Below, piece by piece: positions 16,736-24,936 of a DNA stretch of 64,000 bases. The position numbers and the translations under genes are program-made. This DNA is from Streptomyces gelaticus (GTDB lineage Bacteria > Actinomycetota > Actinomycetes > Streptomycetales > Streptomycetaceae): NCBI RefSeq assembly GCF_014649535.1, contig NZ_BMTF01000020.1:87354-151353 (forward strand), read 5' to 3'. Each line of letters opens with the position of its first letter. The stretch's first letter is position 1. The notes beneath the pieces are model-generated. The model had not been told where the DNA came from and ran no database searches. It was given only the letters and a program-made list of their open reading frames with translations.

Positions 16736-18405
16736 ACCAGCCGATCCGCGCCCTGGAGGACCAGGACGAACCCGCGCTGCTGAGGGACCAGTTCCGTCAG
16801 CTCCTGCGCTACCGGGCCCTGCTCGCCTCCGGCGTGGTCGTCGGGCTCCTCGGCGGCGGCTGGCTCGCCCTGAGCGGCGAGGAGAGCTACACCTCGACGG
16901 GCGAGGTCGTCGTACGCTCCGCCGCCTCGGACCCCTTCGCCGCAGGCGCCTCCGCAGACAAGGGCATCAACATCGGCTCGGAGCGGCAGACCGCCGTCAG
17001 CGACTCCGTGGGCACCGTGGCCGTCGCCACCCTGGCCAGGCAGGGGGACCGGGTGGAGGTCGGACCGCTGCTGTCCGGTCTCCAGGTCACCAACCCGCCC
17101 AACACCCTTGTGCTCCGCTTCTCCTACACCGGCCGCACCCCCGTCCTCGCGAAGGAGCGGGCCCAGGCGCTGGCCGACGCCTATTTGGAGATACGCAAAC
17201 AGCGCACCGAGAACAGCATCGCCAACATGGTCGAGGGCTACCGAGCCCAGCTGAGCCCGCTCACCGCACAGCGCGACCAGCTGACCGAGCAGGCCACCGG
17301 CAGCGACGACGTGGCCGGAGCACGGGCCAACCTCGTGGTCGCGATCTCCGAACTCAGCCGGAAGATCTCCGAGTTGCGCGCCCTGGACACCACGCCCGGA
17401 TACCTGACGAAGAAACCCGCCGAACCGACCGGGCCCACCGGCGCCGGGCTGCCCCTGCTGCTGGGGCTCGGCGGCGGCATCGGCCTCGCCCTGGGGCTGC
17501 TCCTGTCGTGGGTACGCCTGGTCTTCGACCCGGCCGTGCGCTCGACCCGGGAACTGGTCCGTTCGCTCGGCGCACCCCTGCTCGGCACCCTGCCCAGGGA
17601 ACGGGCGTCCGCCGGAACGCTGCTGGCCATCGGGCGCAGCGGCAGCCGGCTGGCCGAGGAGTACCGCGCGGTGGCCTTCCGGCTCGCCTACGATCCCTCG
17701 TTCGCCCAGCGCCGCCGGCTACTGGTCACGGCCCCGCGCGGGGACGGCACGGGGGCGGCTGCCGCCGCGGCCAACCTGGCGGCGGCCTTCGCCGAGATGG
17801 GACGTGACGTCATCCTGGTCGAGGCCGATCTGCGGACCCCCGCCCTGGCCAGGGACCTGGGCCCGGCGGTGCAGGCTGCCCCGCCCCGCTGGGTGAACCG
17901 GGGTGAACTGGCCTGGCCGTCGGAGAGCCGGAAGAATGTCGACGTACCCGGATCGGGTGCCTTCACCCTGATCGCGGGCCGGCGTACGGACAATGTGGCG
18001 CGCGCCCTGACCTCGGCACCCGTCGGGGTGATCCTCGCCGCGGGCGACCGGCCCGGTGCCGTCGTCATCGTGCTCGCCCCGCCCGTGCTGTCGTACGCCG
18101 ACGCCGTCGCGCTGTTCGACCGGGTGGAGGACGTCGTGGTGGTCTGCGACCCGCGCGAGGTCCACCGCAGTGACCTGGAGCGGATCCGGGAGATCATCCA
18201 GGCGGCGGGTGGCTCCGTGCTCGGCGCTCTTCTGCACCCCGGCCGCAGCCGTCACGAGCGCCGCGCCCTCAAGAAGGCGGCCAAGCGCCGCACGGGCGGT
18301 GGACGGCCGCGCCGGGGGAGTGCGGACGGAGGTTTGGAGTACGCCGATGACCCCGCCGAGACGCTGGGGCTGCGCCCCTTCGACTCCGCCGCCGGACACA
18401 GATGA
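16732..18405 (+). CDS. Wzz/BY-kinase-like polysaccharide co-polymerase with degenerate Walker A
   Basis: This 557-residue inner-membrane protein has the polysaccharide co-polymerase layout. It has transmembrane segments at about residues 28-47 and 241-262, an extracytoplasmic helical domain between them, and a cytoplasmic nucleotide-binding-like domain (about 290-520). The Walker A position reads APRGDGTGAA: the lysine is replaced by T340 and the following Ser/Thr by G341. The Walker A' motif reads VILVEADLR. There is no C-terminal tyrosine cluster; the tail is rich in Arg and Lys. It probably controls chain length without ATP-dependent tyrosine kinase activity. Confidence 0.85.
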   Translation: MNQPIRALEDQDEPALLRDQFRQLLRYRALLASGVVVGLLGGGWLALSGEESYTSTGEVVVRSAASDPFAAGASADKGINIGSERQTAVSDSVGTVAVATLARQGDRVEVGPLLSGLQVTNPPNTLVLRFSYTGRTPVLAKERAQALADAYLEIRKQRTENSIANMVEGYRAQLSPLTAQRDQLTEQATGSDDVAGARANLVVAISELSRKISELRALDTTPGYLTKKPAEPTGPTGAGLPLLLGLGGGIGLALGLLLSWVRLVFDPAVRSTRELVRSLGAPLLGTLPRERASAGTLLAIGRSGSRLAEEYRAVAFRLAYDPSFAQRRRLLVTAPRGDGTGAAAAAANLAAAFAEMGRDVILVEADLRTPALARDLGPAVQAAPPRWVNRGELAWPSESRKNVDVPGSGAFTLIAGRRTDNVARALTSAPVGVILAAGDRPGAVVIVLAPPVLSYADAVALFDRVEDVVVVCDPREVHRSDLERIREIIQAAGGSVLGALLHPGRSRHERRALKKAAKRRTGGGRPRRGSADGGLEYADDPAETLGLRPFDSAAGHR

Positions 18406-19655
18406 GGGCACGGACCGCGATCGTCTGCTCGGTCGCGGACCAGGGCGTGGCCGCGCTCACCAACATCCTGGTGCTGGTGACGGCCGCCAGGCTCTCCACG
18501 GTGGCCGGCTTCGCCCGTTTCTCCGCGGTCTACCTCGTCTTCACCGTGCTGCTGGGCGTGTCCGGCGCCTACACCGGGCAGCCGCTCGTGCTGCGGCGCG
18601 GCGGGAGCGAGGAGGTACGCGGCGCCTGCCGGTCGGCGGTCGCCTTCACCCTGCTCGCGGCGACGGTGCTCGGAGCCCTGCTGGCCGGAGTCTGTCTCAT
18701 GCTGCCGGGAGGTACCGCGCAGGCCCTGATGGCGCTGGGACTCGTCCTTCCGGTCGTCCTGGGCCAGGACACCATGCGGTACGCCTTCTCCACACTGCAC
18801 CTGCCACACCTGGCGCTGGCAGGCGACACGCTGCGACTGGTCTGCGTGCTGGGCGCGCTGGCCGCGCAGCCGCACGGTGCCCCGGCCGCCCGGCTGGTCA
18901 CCGTCTGGGGGCTGTCCGCACTGCCGGCCCTGCTGCTCTCGGCCGCCCTGCTGCACCGACGGGCCGCCGGTACGCCCCTGAGACCGAAGGAGTTGCTGCG
19001 GCGAGGCCATCTGGGGCGGCGCTTCGTGGTGGAGTTCGCGGTGGGCAATGCCACCGGCCAGCTCTCCGTGCTCGGACTCGGCGCGGTCGCGGGCCCCTTG
19101 GTGGTCGGCGCCCTGCGCGGCGCGACCACCCTCTTCGGACCGCTGAACGTGCTGTTCACCTCGGCCACCGGCTTCGGCCCGCCTCTGCTGGGAAGACTCG
19201 ACGGCGAACGGCGCAGGGTACGGACCGCCGCGACGCTCGCCGCCGTCCTGGCAGCCACCGCGGCCGCCTGGGCCACCGTACTGGCCCTGCTGCCCGGCCC
19301 GGTCGGACGCCATCTGCTCGGCGACACCTGGCCCACGGCGGCCGCCCTGCTCCCGGCGACCGGCAGTCAGTACGCGGCGATGGCCGTCGGCACCTGCGGA
19401 CTGCTGGCCCTGCGCATCCTCGACCCGCGGACCACCCTCGGCATCCAGGTGGTCTTCTCGTTCGCAGCCGTCGCCTTCCTGACCGGCGGCTACCTGCTCG
19501 GAGGGATTCCGGGCGCCGCCTGGGGCCTGTGCCTGGGATCCGTGTGCAAGGCGGTGGCCACCTGGACCAGGGTGGCCGGACTGTTGCGCCGCCCCGCCGC
19601 CGAACGTCCGGCGTTCAGCGCGGACGCCGCCCGGCCTGGACCCGGAAGCTTGTGA
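18402..19655 (+). CDS. Wzx-like polysaccharide flippase (MOP superfamily)
   Basis: This 417-residue polytopic membrane protein has about 12 hydrophobic segments spread through its length, as in MOP-superfamily lipid-linked oligosaccharide flippases. It would move the undecaprenyl-linked repeat unit across the membrane. The start ATG overlaps the upstream stop by four bases. The 3' end overlaps the convergent polymerase gene by 41 bases. Family assignment rests on topology and on the neighbours more than on a sharp motif. Confidence 0.78.
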   Translation: MRARTAIVCSVADQGVAALTNILVLVTAARLSTVAGFARFSAVYLVFTVLLGVSGAYTGQPLVLRRGGSEEVRGACRSAVAFTLLAATVLGALLAGVCLMLPGGTAQALMALGLVLPVVLGQDTMRYAFSTLHLPHLALAGDTLRLVCVLGALAAQPHGAPAARLVTVWGLSALPALLLSAALLHRRAAGTPLRPKELLRRGHLGRRFVVEFAVGNATGQLSVLGLGAVAGPLVVGALRGATTLFGPLNVLFTSATGFGPPLLGRLDGERRRVRTAATLAAVLAATAAAWATVLALLPGPVGRHLLGDTWPTAAALLPATGSQYAAMAVGTCGLLALRILDPRTTLGIQVVFSFAAVAFLTGGYLLGGIPGAAWGLCLGSVCKAVATWTRVAGLLRRPAAERPAFSADAARPGPGSL

Positions 19656-21084
19656 CCAGCAGCAGGCAGAGCGCCGCGACGGCCGGCTTCCCCGCCGCCT
19701 GCAAAAGCGGCCCACGAAGCAGAATGAAGGTGTACCCGGCGATCAGCGGCACGGTGACGGCCAGCACACTGCCGGGGCCCGGCCCCTCCCGCGAGACGGC
19801 CCGTGCGTACCGCCGGTCGGTACGGGCAGCCACGTACCCGATCAGCGCGAAGGCACCGGCCATGCCCGGCGCGCCGAAGTCCACCCAGAGCTCCGTCCAC
19901 AACGGCGCCGACAGGTTGGTCATGCTCATCCCCATCCACTGGCCGACGCGCACCCCGGTGTCCTCCGGCTTGCCGTTCCACACCGCCCGGGGCACGAAGA
20001 AGAGTGCGGAGCCCGCCAGTTGACGGCCGTAGGTGTGACCGCGGGTGTCGACCCAGGTGATGGTGTTGGCGAACATCACCGTCTGGTCGTAGTCCTTGGT
20101 GGCCAGCGGCTCGAACACCGAGGAGGACTCCACCGGCCGGTACCCGGAGCTGTCGTAGCGGAACCGGTCCGCGTACGGGAACAGCACCAGCGCCCCGACC
20201 ACCCCCGCGGCCAGTACCGAGCGGTACATCGCCGCGCTGCTCGGGAACGCGGTGAACAGCAGCGAGACCAGTACCGTCAGGAACCAGTAACGGGCATTGG
20301 AGACGGGGTTGTTGACGATCGCGTTGAGGCCGGCCAGCCCGAGCCAGACCAGCACCGTCGACGGGGAACGCCGGGCCCTGCGCGAGGTCACGAGACGGCG
20401 GGTGTACAGGAGTAGCGCGAGCAGCGCGGGCACCGTCCCGAAGCCCTTGAGGAAGGCCGAACCCACCTGGGACCCGCCCGAACCCACCCCGCTGGCCGCG
20501 ACCGAGGCGCTGATCTCCTGACGGCTGGTGAAGAAGACGGCGGGCCCCCCGAGCTTCAGGATGTAGTAGCCGCTCGCCGCGAAGGCCAGCAGCACCAGCA
20601 GCCTGAGCCGTACCCGGTGGGCCACGGCCGGACCGGCCCCGGAGCGCACGGCGGTCCGCCGCCGCAGCGGCCGCCGGGACGCCAGCAGAGCCCCCAGGTC
20701 GAACGCGGCACAGCCCACCAGGATCAGCACGACGGCCGTCACCAGATCCGACCGCGGCCCGACCAGCGGCGTGGGTGTCTGCCCGATCACGGCCTGGGCG
20801 AACGGCGCCACTCCCATCGCGATGTACACGAACATCCAGAAGACGCCCTGGAGCAGCCGCCGTCGGGTGGAGAGGATCACGGTCGCCAGCCGGGTCCCCG
20901 CATAACAGGTCAGCACCAGCTGGAGCCAGTGGGCGGTGTCCCGGACGCCGGTCCCCGGCTGCGCGGCGATCACCGCGGGCAGGAAGCAGACCAGGGCGAG
21001 GATCAGGGGTACGGCCAGGGCGCGCGAGAGCATCGCCCACGACATGGGCTTCGCCGGCGGCGCCGCCTCGCGCACGGACGTCAT
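19615..21084 (-). CDS. O-antigen/EPS polymerase-like membrane protein (Wzy-like)
   Basis: This 489-residue protein has about ten to twelve transmembrane segments and a large extracytoplasmic loop near residues 285-400 that holds PRAVWNGKPEDTGVRVGQ. This is typical of Wzy/WaaL-type polymerases, which diverge strongly in sequence. The ATG at 21084 has GGGGAG upstream. With the Wzx-like and Wzz-like genes it completes the Wzx/Wzy export set. Its 5' end faces the IS982 element, which sits 64 bases upstream and may have changed its promoter. Confidence 0.78.
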   Translation of the reverse strand: MTSVREAAPPAKPMSWAMLSRALAVPLILALVCFLPAVIAAQPGTGVRDTAHWLQLVLTCYAGTRLATVILSTRRRLLQGVFWMFVYIAMGVAPFAQAVIGQTPTPLVGPRSDLVTAVVLILVGCAAFDLGALLASRRPLRRRTAVRSGAGPAVAHRVRLRLLVLLAFAASGYYILKLGGPAVFFTSRQEISASVAASGVGSGGSQVGSAFLKGFGTVPALLALLLYTRRLVTSRRARRSPSTVLVWLGLAGLNAIVNNPVSNARYWFLTVLVSLLFTAFPSSAAMYRSVLAAGVVGALVLFPYADRFRYDSSGYRPVESSSVFEPLATKDYDQTVMFANTITWVDTRGHTYGRQLAGSALFFVPRAVWNGKPEDTGVRVGQWMGMSMTNLSAPLWTELWVDFGAPGMAGAFALIGYVAARTDRRYARAVSREGPGPGSVLAVTVPLIAGYTFILLRGPLLQAAGKPAVAALCLLLVTSFRVQAGRRPR

Positions 21085-21148
21085 GTGCTCCCCGTTCCCG
21101 TGGACCGGTGAACACTCTAACGAATCAGCCCACTTGGGGGGTTTGGAT

Positions 21149-21188
21149 GACTAGATGATCGATTCCAAGGATCGCCTGCGCGTACGAG
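21149..21188 (+). repeat. outer left end of the IS982-family element
   Basis: The first 22 bases form the inverted repeat with 22891-22912. The segment 21152-21188 also matches the inner left end at 21928-21964 at 28 of 37 positions in direct orientation. Confidence 0.75.
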
Positions 21189-21265
21189 CGCTCGTCGTTG
21201 CCGCAACGCAGCACCAGGCCGCGGCCGGCGAAGCAATTTGGCGTTACAGGCCTCCGGGTGGCCGG

Positions 21266-21916
21266 TCAAGATGCGTCGCTGGAGATGCCTGGCCGCAGGA
21301 TCGACCGTCCGGCCGCCAACGCCGCACGGATCGCCGCGAAGTTGGCGCCGTCGTGGTCGAGAAGGTCGGTGGCCAAGACGTCTTCGAGCTCCAGCTCGTC
21401 GTCGATATCGCTCGCGAAGTTCTGGCGGTTCGGATGACCCATGACGAACGCCTGGGGATCTTCGGCGAACACCATGTTGAAGCCGGAGGTGTTGATGACT
21501 ATGCGGGCGGTGGTGCGTCCGCAGACGACCAGGATGCCGTAGTTGTCGTGACCAAAGACGCCGTTCGACGCGGTCAGGTCACCGCGCACCACCACGTTCG
21601 GCTCTCCGGCGACGAAGATATTACGTGCCCGCAGGTCTCCAGTCACCAGCAGAAAGCAGCCGCCACCATAGGACGACCACGACAGGTCCCCACCGACGGT
21701 CAGGTCCCCCGCCACGATCACGTTGCAGGGATTCCAGTCACCGGGTGGTTGTGAGACAAGGTCGCCGTCAACGGTCAGACCGGTAGCGTACAGGCGAATC
21801 TCCTGCTCGCGAGCGAAATCCCGGTACGGATACCCGACGTCGGCCGATACCGCGAACATCCTTTCGGCCTGTTCAGCGTCGAGGATTCGATGTTGTGGCA
21901 ACAGACTCGCGGACAT
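21266..21916 (-). CDS. passenger gene: right-handed beta-helix / bactofilin-like protein
   Basis: This 216-residue protein is not a transposition protein. Its middle (about 45-150) is a series of roughly 20-residue rungs with the pattern V-x-G-D-L or V-x-G-x-L (TVDGDLVS, IVAGDLTVGGDL, LVTGDLRA, VVRGDLTA, VVCGRTTA), which predicts a beta-solenoid of the polymer-forming (bactofilin-like) type. No signal peptide or membrane segment is visible. It is divergent from the transposase gene with an IS end between them. Its codon use looks less G/C-biased than its neighbours'. The ATG at 21916 lacks a clear ribosome site. Confidence 0.7.
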   Translation of the reverse strand: MSASLLPQHRILDAEQAERMFAVSADVGYPYRDFAREQEIRLYATGLTVDGDLVSQPPGDWNPCNVIVAGDLTVGGDLSWSSYGGGCFLLVTGDLRARNIFVAGEPNVVVRGDLTASNGVFGHDNYGILVVCGRTTARIVINTSGFNMVFAEDPQAFVMGHPNRQNFASDIDDELELEDVLATDLLDHDGANFAAIRAALAAGRSILRPGISSDAS

Positions 21917-21927
21917 GCTGCCCAATG

Positions 21928-21964
21928 TAGGTGATCAATCCCGAGGGGCGCCTGCGGAGACGAG
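21928..21964 (+). repeat. inner left-end copy of the IS982-family element
   Basis: TAGGTGATCAATCCCGAGGG and the following bases match the outer left end at 28 of 37 positions and, inverted, match the right end at about 17 of 21. It lies between the passenger start and the transposase start and is the expected left end of a simple IS982 copy. Confidence 0.65.
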
Positions 21965-21988
21965 AACGAGGGCGTCCAAAATTGCTTT

Positions 21989-22888
21989 GTGACGAACAAC
22001 CTGGACACCCTCGCGACGGCACTCTATGCGACGGCCGACGACCTGCTGAAGGAGCATCCGGACTTGGCACCGTGGCGACCACCGGTCGGCATCGCACCGC
22101 GCCTGAGCGATGCCGAACTGGTCACCCTCGCCACGATGCAGGCCATAATCGGCTACACCTCCGAGGCCAAATGGCTCCGCCATGCCCGTGCCCACCTGCG
22201 CCACCTCTTCCCCTACCTGCCCCAGCAGCCCGGCTACAACAAGCGGCTGCGCAAGGCCGCCGGTCTGATGCGAAGCGTCAACCGGATCCTGGCCACCACC
22301 ACCTCGGTGTGGAGGGACGACGTATGGGTCGTGGACTCCACCCCGGTGGAATGCGGCCGCTCCCGCGAGGACCTGGCAGGTTGGGCCGAATACGGCTACT
22401 GCGCCAGCCACAGCCGCTTCTTCTGGGGCCTGCGCCTGCACCTGGTCTGCACCCTTCAGGGCCTGCCCATCGCCTTCGCCCTGACCGGGGCCAAGGCCGA
22501 CGAACGCGAGACCCTCCTTGACCTCCTGGCCGCCGAATGCGAGCTTCTGCGAGAGCGCCCCCGACAGACTCTCATCAGCGACAAGAACTACTTCGGCCGT
22601 GGTTTCGAACGCGAACTGTCCGAGCATGGAGTCCAGTTGCTGCGGCCTGCCCGTAAAGGTGAACGGGAACGGCCTGGCGCAGCCTTGTTCAAGCCGCTGC
22701 GACAGGTCATCGAATCGATCAACGAGACCTTCAAGGGACAGCTTGACCTCGAACAGCACCGAGGGCGCACACCCGGAGGTGTCATAGCCCGCGTCATGCA
22801 ACGCATCCTCGCGCTGACCGCCGCGATCTGGCACAACGACGCCACCGGACAAACCGTCCTACGCTCACTGATCGCCTACGATCACTGA
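21989..22888 (+). CDS. IS982-family transposase
   Basis: This 299-residue DDE transposase has the IS982-type core: VVDSTPVECGRSRE (first Asp), TLISDKNYFGRGFE (second Asp) and the downstream IESINETFKGQLDLEQHRGR (Glu). The GTG start at 21989 matches the usual family N-terminus (NNLDTLATALYATADDLL). The reading frame is intact and of normal family length, so the element may be active. The right inverted repeat begins two bases after the stop. Confidence 0.93.
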   Translation: MTNNLDTLATALYATADDLLKEHPDLAPWRPPVGIAPRLSDAELVTLATMQAIIGYTSEAKWLRHARAHLRHLFPYLPQQPGYNKRLRKAAGLMRSVNRILATTTSVWRDDVWVVDSTPVECGRSREDLAGWAEYGYCASHSRFFWGLRLHLVCTLQGLPIAFALTGAKADERETLLDLLAAECELLRERPRQTLISDKNYFGRGFERELSEHGVQLLRPARKGERERPGAALFKPLRQVIESINETFKGQLDLEQHRGRTPGGVIARVMQRILALTAAIWHNDATGQTVLRSLIAYDH

Positions 22889-22890
22889 CC

Positions 22891-22912
22891 CCTTGGAATA
22901 GATCATCTAGTC
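22891..22912 (-). repeat. right inverted repeat of the IS982-family element
   Basis: Read on the minus strand, this end shows CTAGATGATCTATTCCAAGG, which pairs with the outer left end at 21149-21170 with one mismatch. Confidence 0.75.
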
Positions 22913-22946
22913 TGCACAAGGCCGGCCGAGTTCGAGGGGAACCCTG

Positions 22947-24137
22947 GTGAAGATCCTGCACATCGTCACACTGCACACCCCGGACCATGCGTTCGGCGGC
23001 CCCACCAGGGTGGCGCTCAATCTGTCGAAGATCCAGCGGGCCGCCGGCGACGACGCCAGGATCATGGCGCTCGGCGACGGCTTCGAGGGCCTCCTCCCGC
23101 GCGAGGTGGAGGGAGTGCCGGCGCATCTCTTCCGGGCACGCCATCTCCTCCCCGCGTTCGAGGTCAGCGGAATCACCTCCGGCGCGCTCCTGCACGCCGC
23201 GCGCCGCATGATGCGCGGCGCCGACATCGTCCACATCCACCTGATGCGCGACCTGGTGACACTCCCCGCCGCGCTGCTCGCACTGGCCTGCGGCACACCT
23301 CTGGTCGTCCAGACCCACGGCATGGTGGACCCCACCGAGAACCGGGTCGCCCGGCTGACCGACCTGCTGGGGGTACGCAAGGTGCTGCGCGGGGCCGACG
23401 CCGTACTGCACCTCACCGAGGCCGAGCGCCTCGATGTGAACGCGGTCGCCGCGCCGGTCCCGCTGACCCGCACCGTACGGCTCGTCAACGGCGTACGCCC
23501 GCAGGAGTTCAAGCCCGCCCGGTCCCCGGGGCGGCCGCCGACGGTCCTCTTCCTCGCCCGGATCCAGGAGCGCAAGCGCCCGCAGGACTTCGTCGCCGCG
23601 ATGCCGACGGTCCTGGCCGAGCACCCGGACGCCCGCTTCGTGCTGGCCGGCCCCGACACCGGTGCCCTGCCCGCGACGCTCGAACTCGCCCGCGAGCTGG
23701 GGGTGACGGGCTCGCTCGACCATGTCGGCCCGCTCGGGCACGAAGAGGTCCTGGCGGCGGGGCGGCAGGCCGATGTGTACGTACTGCCGTCGATCGAGGA
23801 GCCCCTGGGCGTGTCCGTCCTCGAAGCGATGTCGGTCGGCACCCCCGTGGTCATCACCCGTACCTGCGGACTCGGCCCCGATGTGGCGCGCGCGGGCGCG
23901 GGCCGGGTGATCGACAGCCGCGTCGGTGAGGACGGGAAGAACGCGCACAAGGTCGCCACGGCAGTTCTGGAACTTCTCGAACCGGACGCCAACTCCAGGG
24001 CAGGCAGGGCTGCTTGGGGCCTGGTCAATGATGACTTCACCATCGAGGCCGTGACCGCGGCCCTCCGGCGGACCTACGAGGACGTGGTCCGCCGCAGAGC
24101 CCGCCGGTTCACCTCGTCCTGCCCTCACGGGACTTGA
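22947..24137 (+). CDS. family 4 glycosyltransferase
   Basis: This 396-residue GT-B enzyme has an N-terminal MKILHIVTLHTPDHAFGG segment with the acceptor-side glycine loop. Its C-terminal donor motif EPLGVSVLEAMSVGTPVV contains the E-x7-E pair of GT4 enzymes. It would add one sugar, possibly GDP-fucose-derived, to the exopolysaccharide repeat unit. The GTG start at 22947 has GAGGGG upstream. The promoter must lie in the 35 bases after the IS element, in the IS itself, or beyond it. It is convergent with the next gene and overlaps it by 29 bases. Confidence 0.88.
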   Translation: MKILHIVTLHTPDHAFGGPTRVALNLSKIQRAAGDDARIMALGDGFEGLLPREVEGVPAHLFRARHLLPAFEVSGITSGALLHAARRMMRGADIVHIHLMRDLVTLPAALLALACGTPLVVQTHGMVDPTENRVARLTDLLGVRKVLRGADAVLHLTEAERLDVNAVAAPVPLTRTVRLVNGVRPQEFKPARSPGRPPTVLFLARIQERKRPQDFVAAMPTVLAEHPDARFVLAGPDTGALPATLELARELGVTGSLDHVGPLGHEEVLAAGRQADVYVLPSIEEPLGVSVLEAMSVGTPVVITRTCGLGPDVARAGAGRVIDSRVGEDGKNAHKVATAVLELLEPDANSRAGRAAWGLVNDDFTIEAVTAALRRTYEDVVRRRARRFTSSCPHGT

Positions 24138-24936
24138 GCGCGATCTGCCAGCGGTAGAAGCTCATCGCCAGCGCGAAGTCGAATCCGGCCCGCCCGTCGA
24201 GGAACCCCCGCCGGTACACATACATGTAGGCGAACGACACCAGCGGCTTGAACGGTGCTTTGTGGAACAGCTGCCCCTGGCGCGACTTCACCCTCCGCAC
24301 CTGCTCCTTGACCTCGGGGTGGTGCTCCAGCCACGCCTCCCAGTCCGAGTAGCGGTTGTGCCGATCGAACCAGGCGGCGACCGGGTCGAGATCCTGGTGC
24401 TCGATCGGATTGCGGAGGGAGCGGACCGAATCGGCGACCGGCTGATAGTGGCCCTCGACCTCACCGATTCCCGGCGCGTCGAGATCCCCCACCTCCGGGT
24501 ACCGGCAGCGGGTCCGGTCGGTCAGCGAACGCTTGCGGATGGTGTACCCGTGCCGCAGCCGCTTCCCGGAGAACCAGTAGCCGAGCGGAATGTCGTACGC
24601 GGCGGGTTTCGGTGCGGCGGGGTCGGCGAAGACCTGCCGCAGCTCGGCCAGCAGACCGGGGCCGATCCGCTCGTCCCCGTCGAGCAGCAGGATCCAGTCC
24701 AGGTCCGTGCGGACGTGGTCCAGACACCACTGCTTCTTGCGCGGATGACCGCCGTCCCAGGTGTACGTGATCACCTCGGCCCCGCAGTCCTCGGCGATCT
24801 TCGCCGTGTCGTCCGTGCTGTGCGAGTCGACGACGACGACCGCCTCGAAGTGGCCGCGTACCGACTTCACCGCCTCGGCGATGTTGAGCCCCTCGTTCTT
24901 CGTGGGGATCACCACGGCTATCGGCAGCTTGCTCAT
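24109..24936 (-). CDS. family 2 glycosyltransferase (WaaE/KdtX-like)
   Basis: This 275-residue GT-A enzyme starts with the GT2 motif AVVIPTKNEGLNIAEAVKSV and has a VVVDSHSTDDT segment and the metal-binding ILLLDGDERI motif (about 86-95). It resembles the WaaE-type single-domain transferases that work on lipid-linked glycans. It is the last gene of the minus-strand transcript with gmd, the LamG protein and the lipoprotein. Its ATG overlaps the lipoprotein stop as ATGA, which implies coupled translation. The sugar it transfers is unknown. Confidence 0.87.
   Translation of the reverse strand: MSKLPIAVVIPTKNEGLNIAEAVKSVRGHFEAVVVVDSHSTDDTAKIAEDCGAEVITYTWDGGHPRKKQWCLDHVRTDLDWILLLDGDERIGPGLLAELRQVFADPAAPKPAAYDIPLGYWFSGKRLRHGYTIRKRSLTDRTRCRYPEVGDLDAPGIGEVEGHYQPVADSVRSLRNPIEHQDLDPVAAWFDRHNRYSDWEAWLEHHPEVKEQVRRVKSRQGQLFHKAPFKPLVSFAYMYVYRRGFLDGRAGFDFALAMSFYRWQIALKSREGRTR

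Larger units (their letters stand above)
21149..22912. mobile_element. IS982-family element carrying a passenger gene
   Basis: The element is bounded by near-perfect inverted repeats: 21149-21170 and 22891-22912 share 21 of 22 bases, with the core CTAGATGATC(G/T)ATTCCAAGG. It holds an IS982-type transposase gene near the right end and, unusually, a second gene on the opposite strand. A third, diverged copy of the left end lies between the two genes at 21928-21964. A simple IS982 element would run only from that inner copy to the right end (about 1 kb). A CTAG at both outer edges could be part of the repeat or a short target duplication. Confidence 0.75.

Noticed and set aside
18056..20023. 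655-codon plus-strand frame spanning the Wzz-like and Wzx-like genes
   Set aside because: It is out of frame with both genes and composed mainly of Arg, Gly, Pro and Ala.
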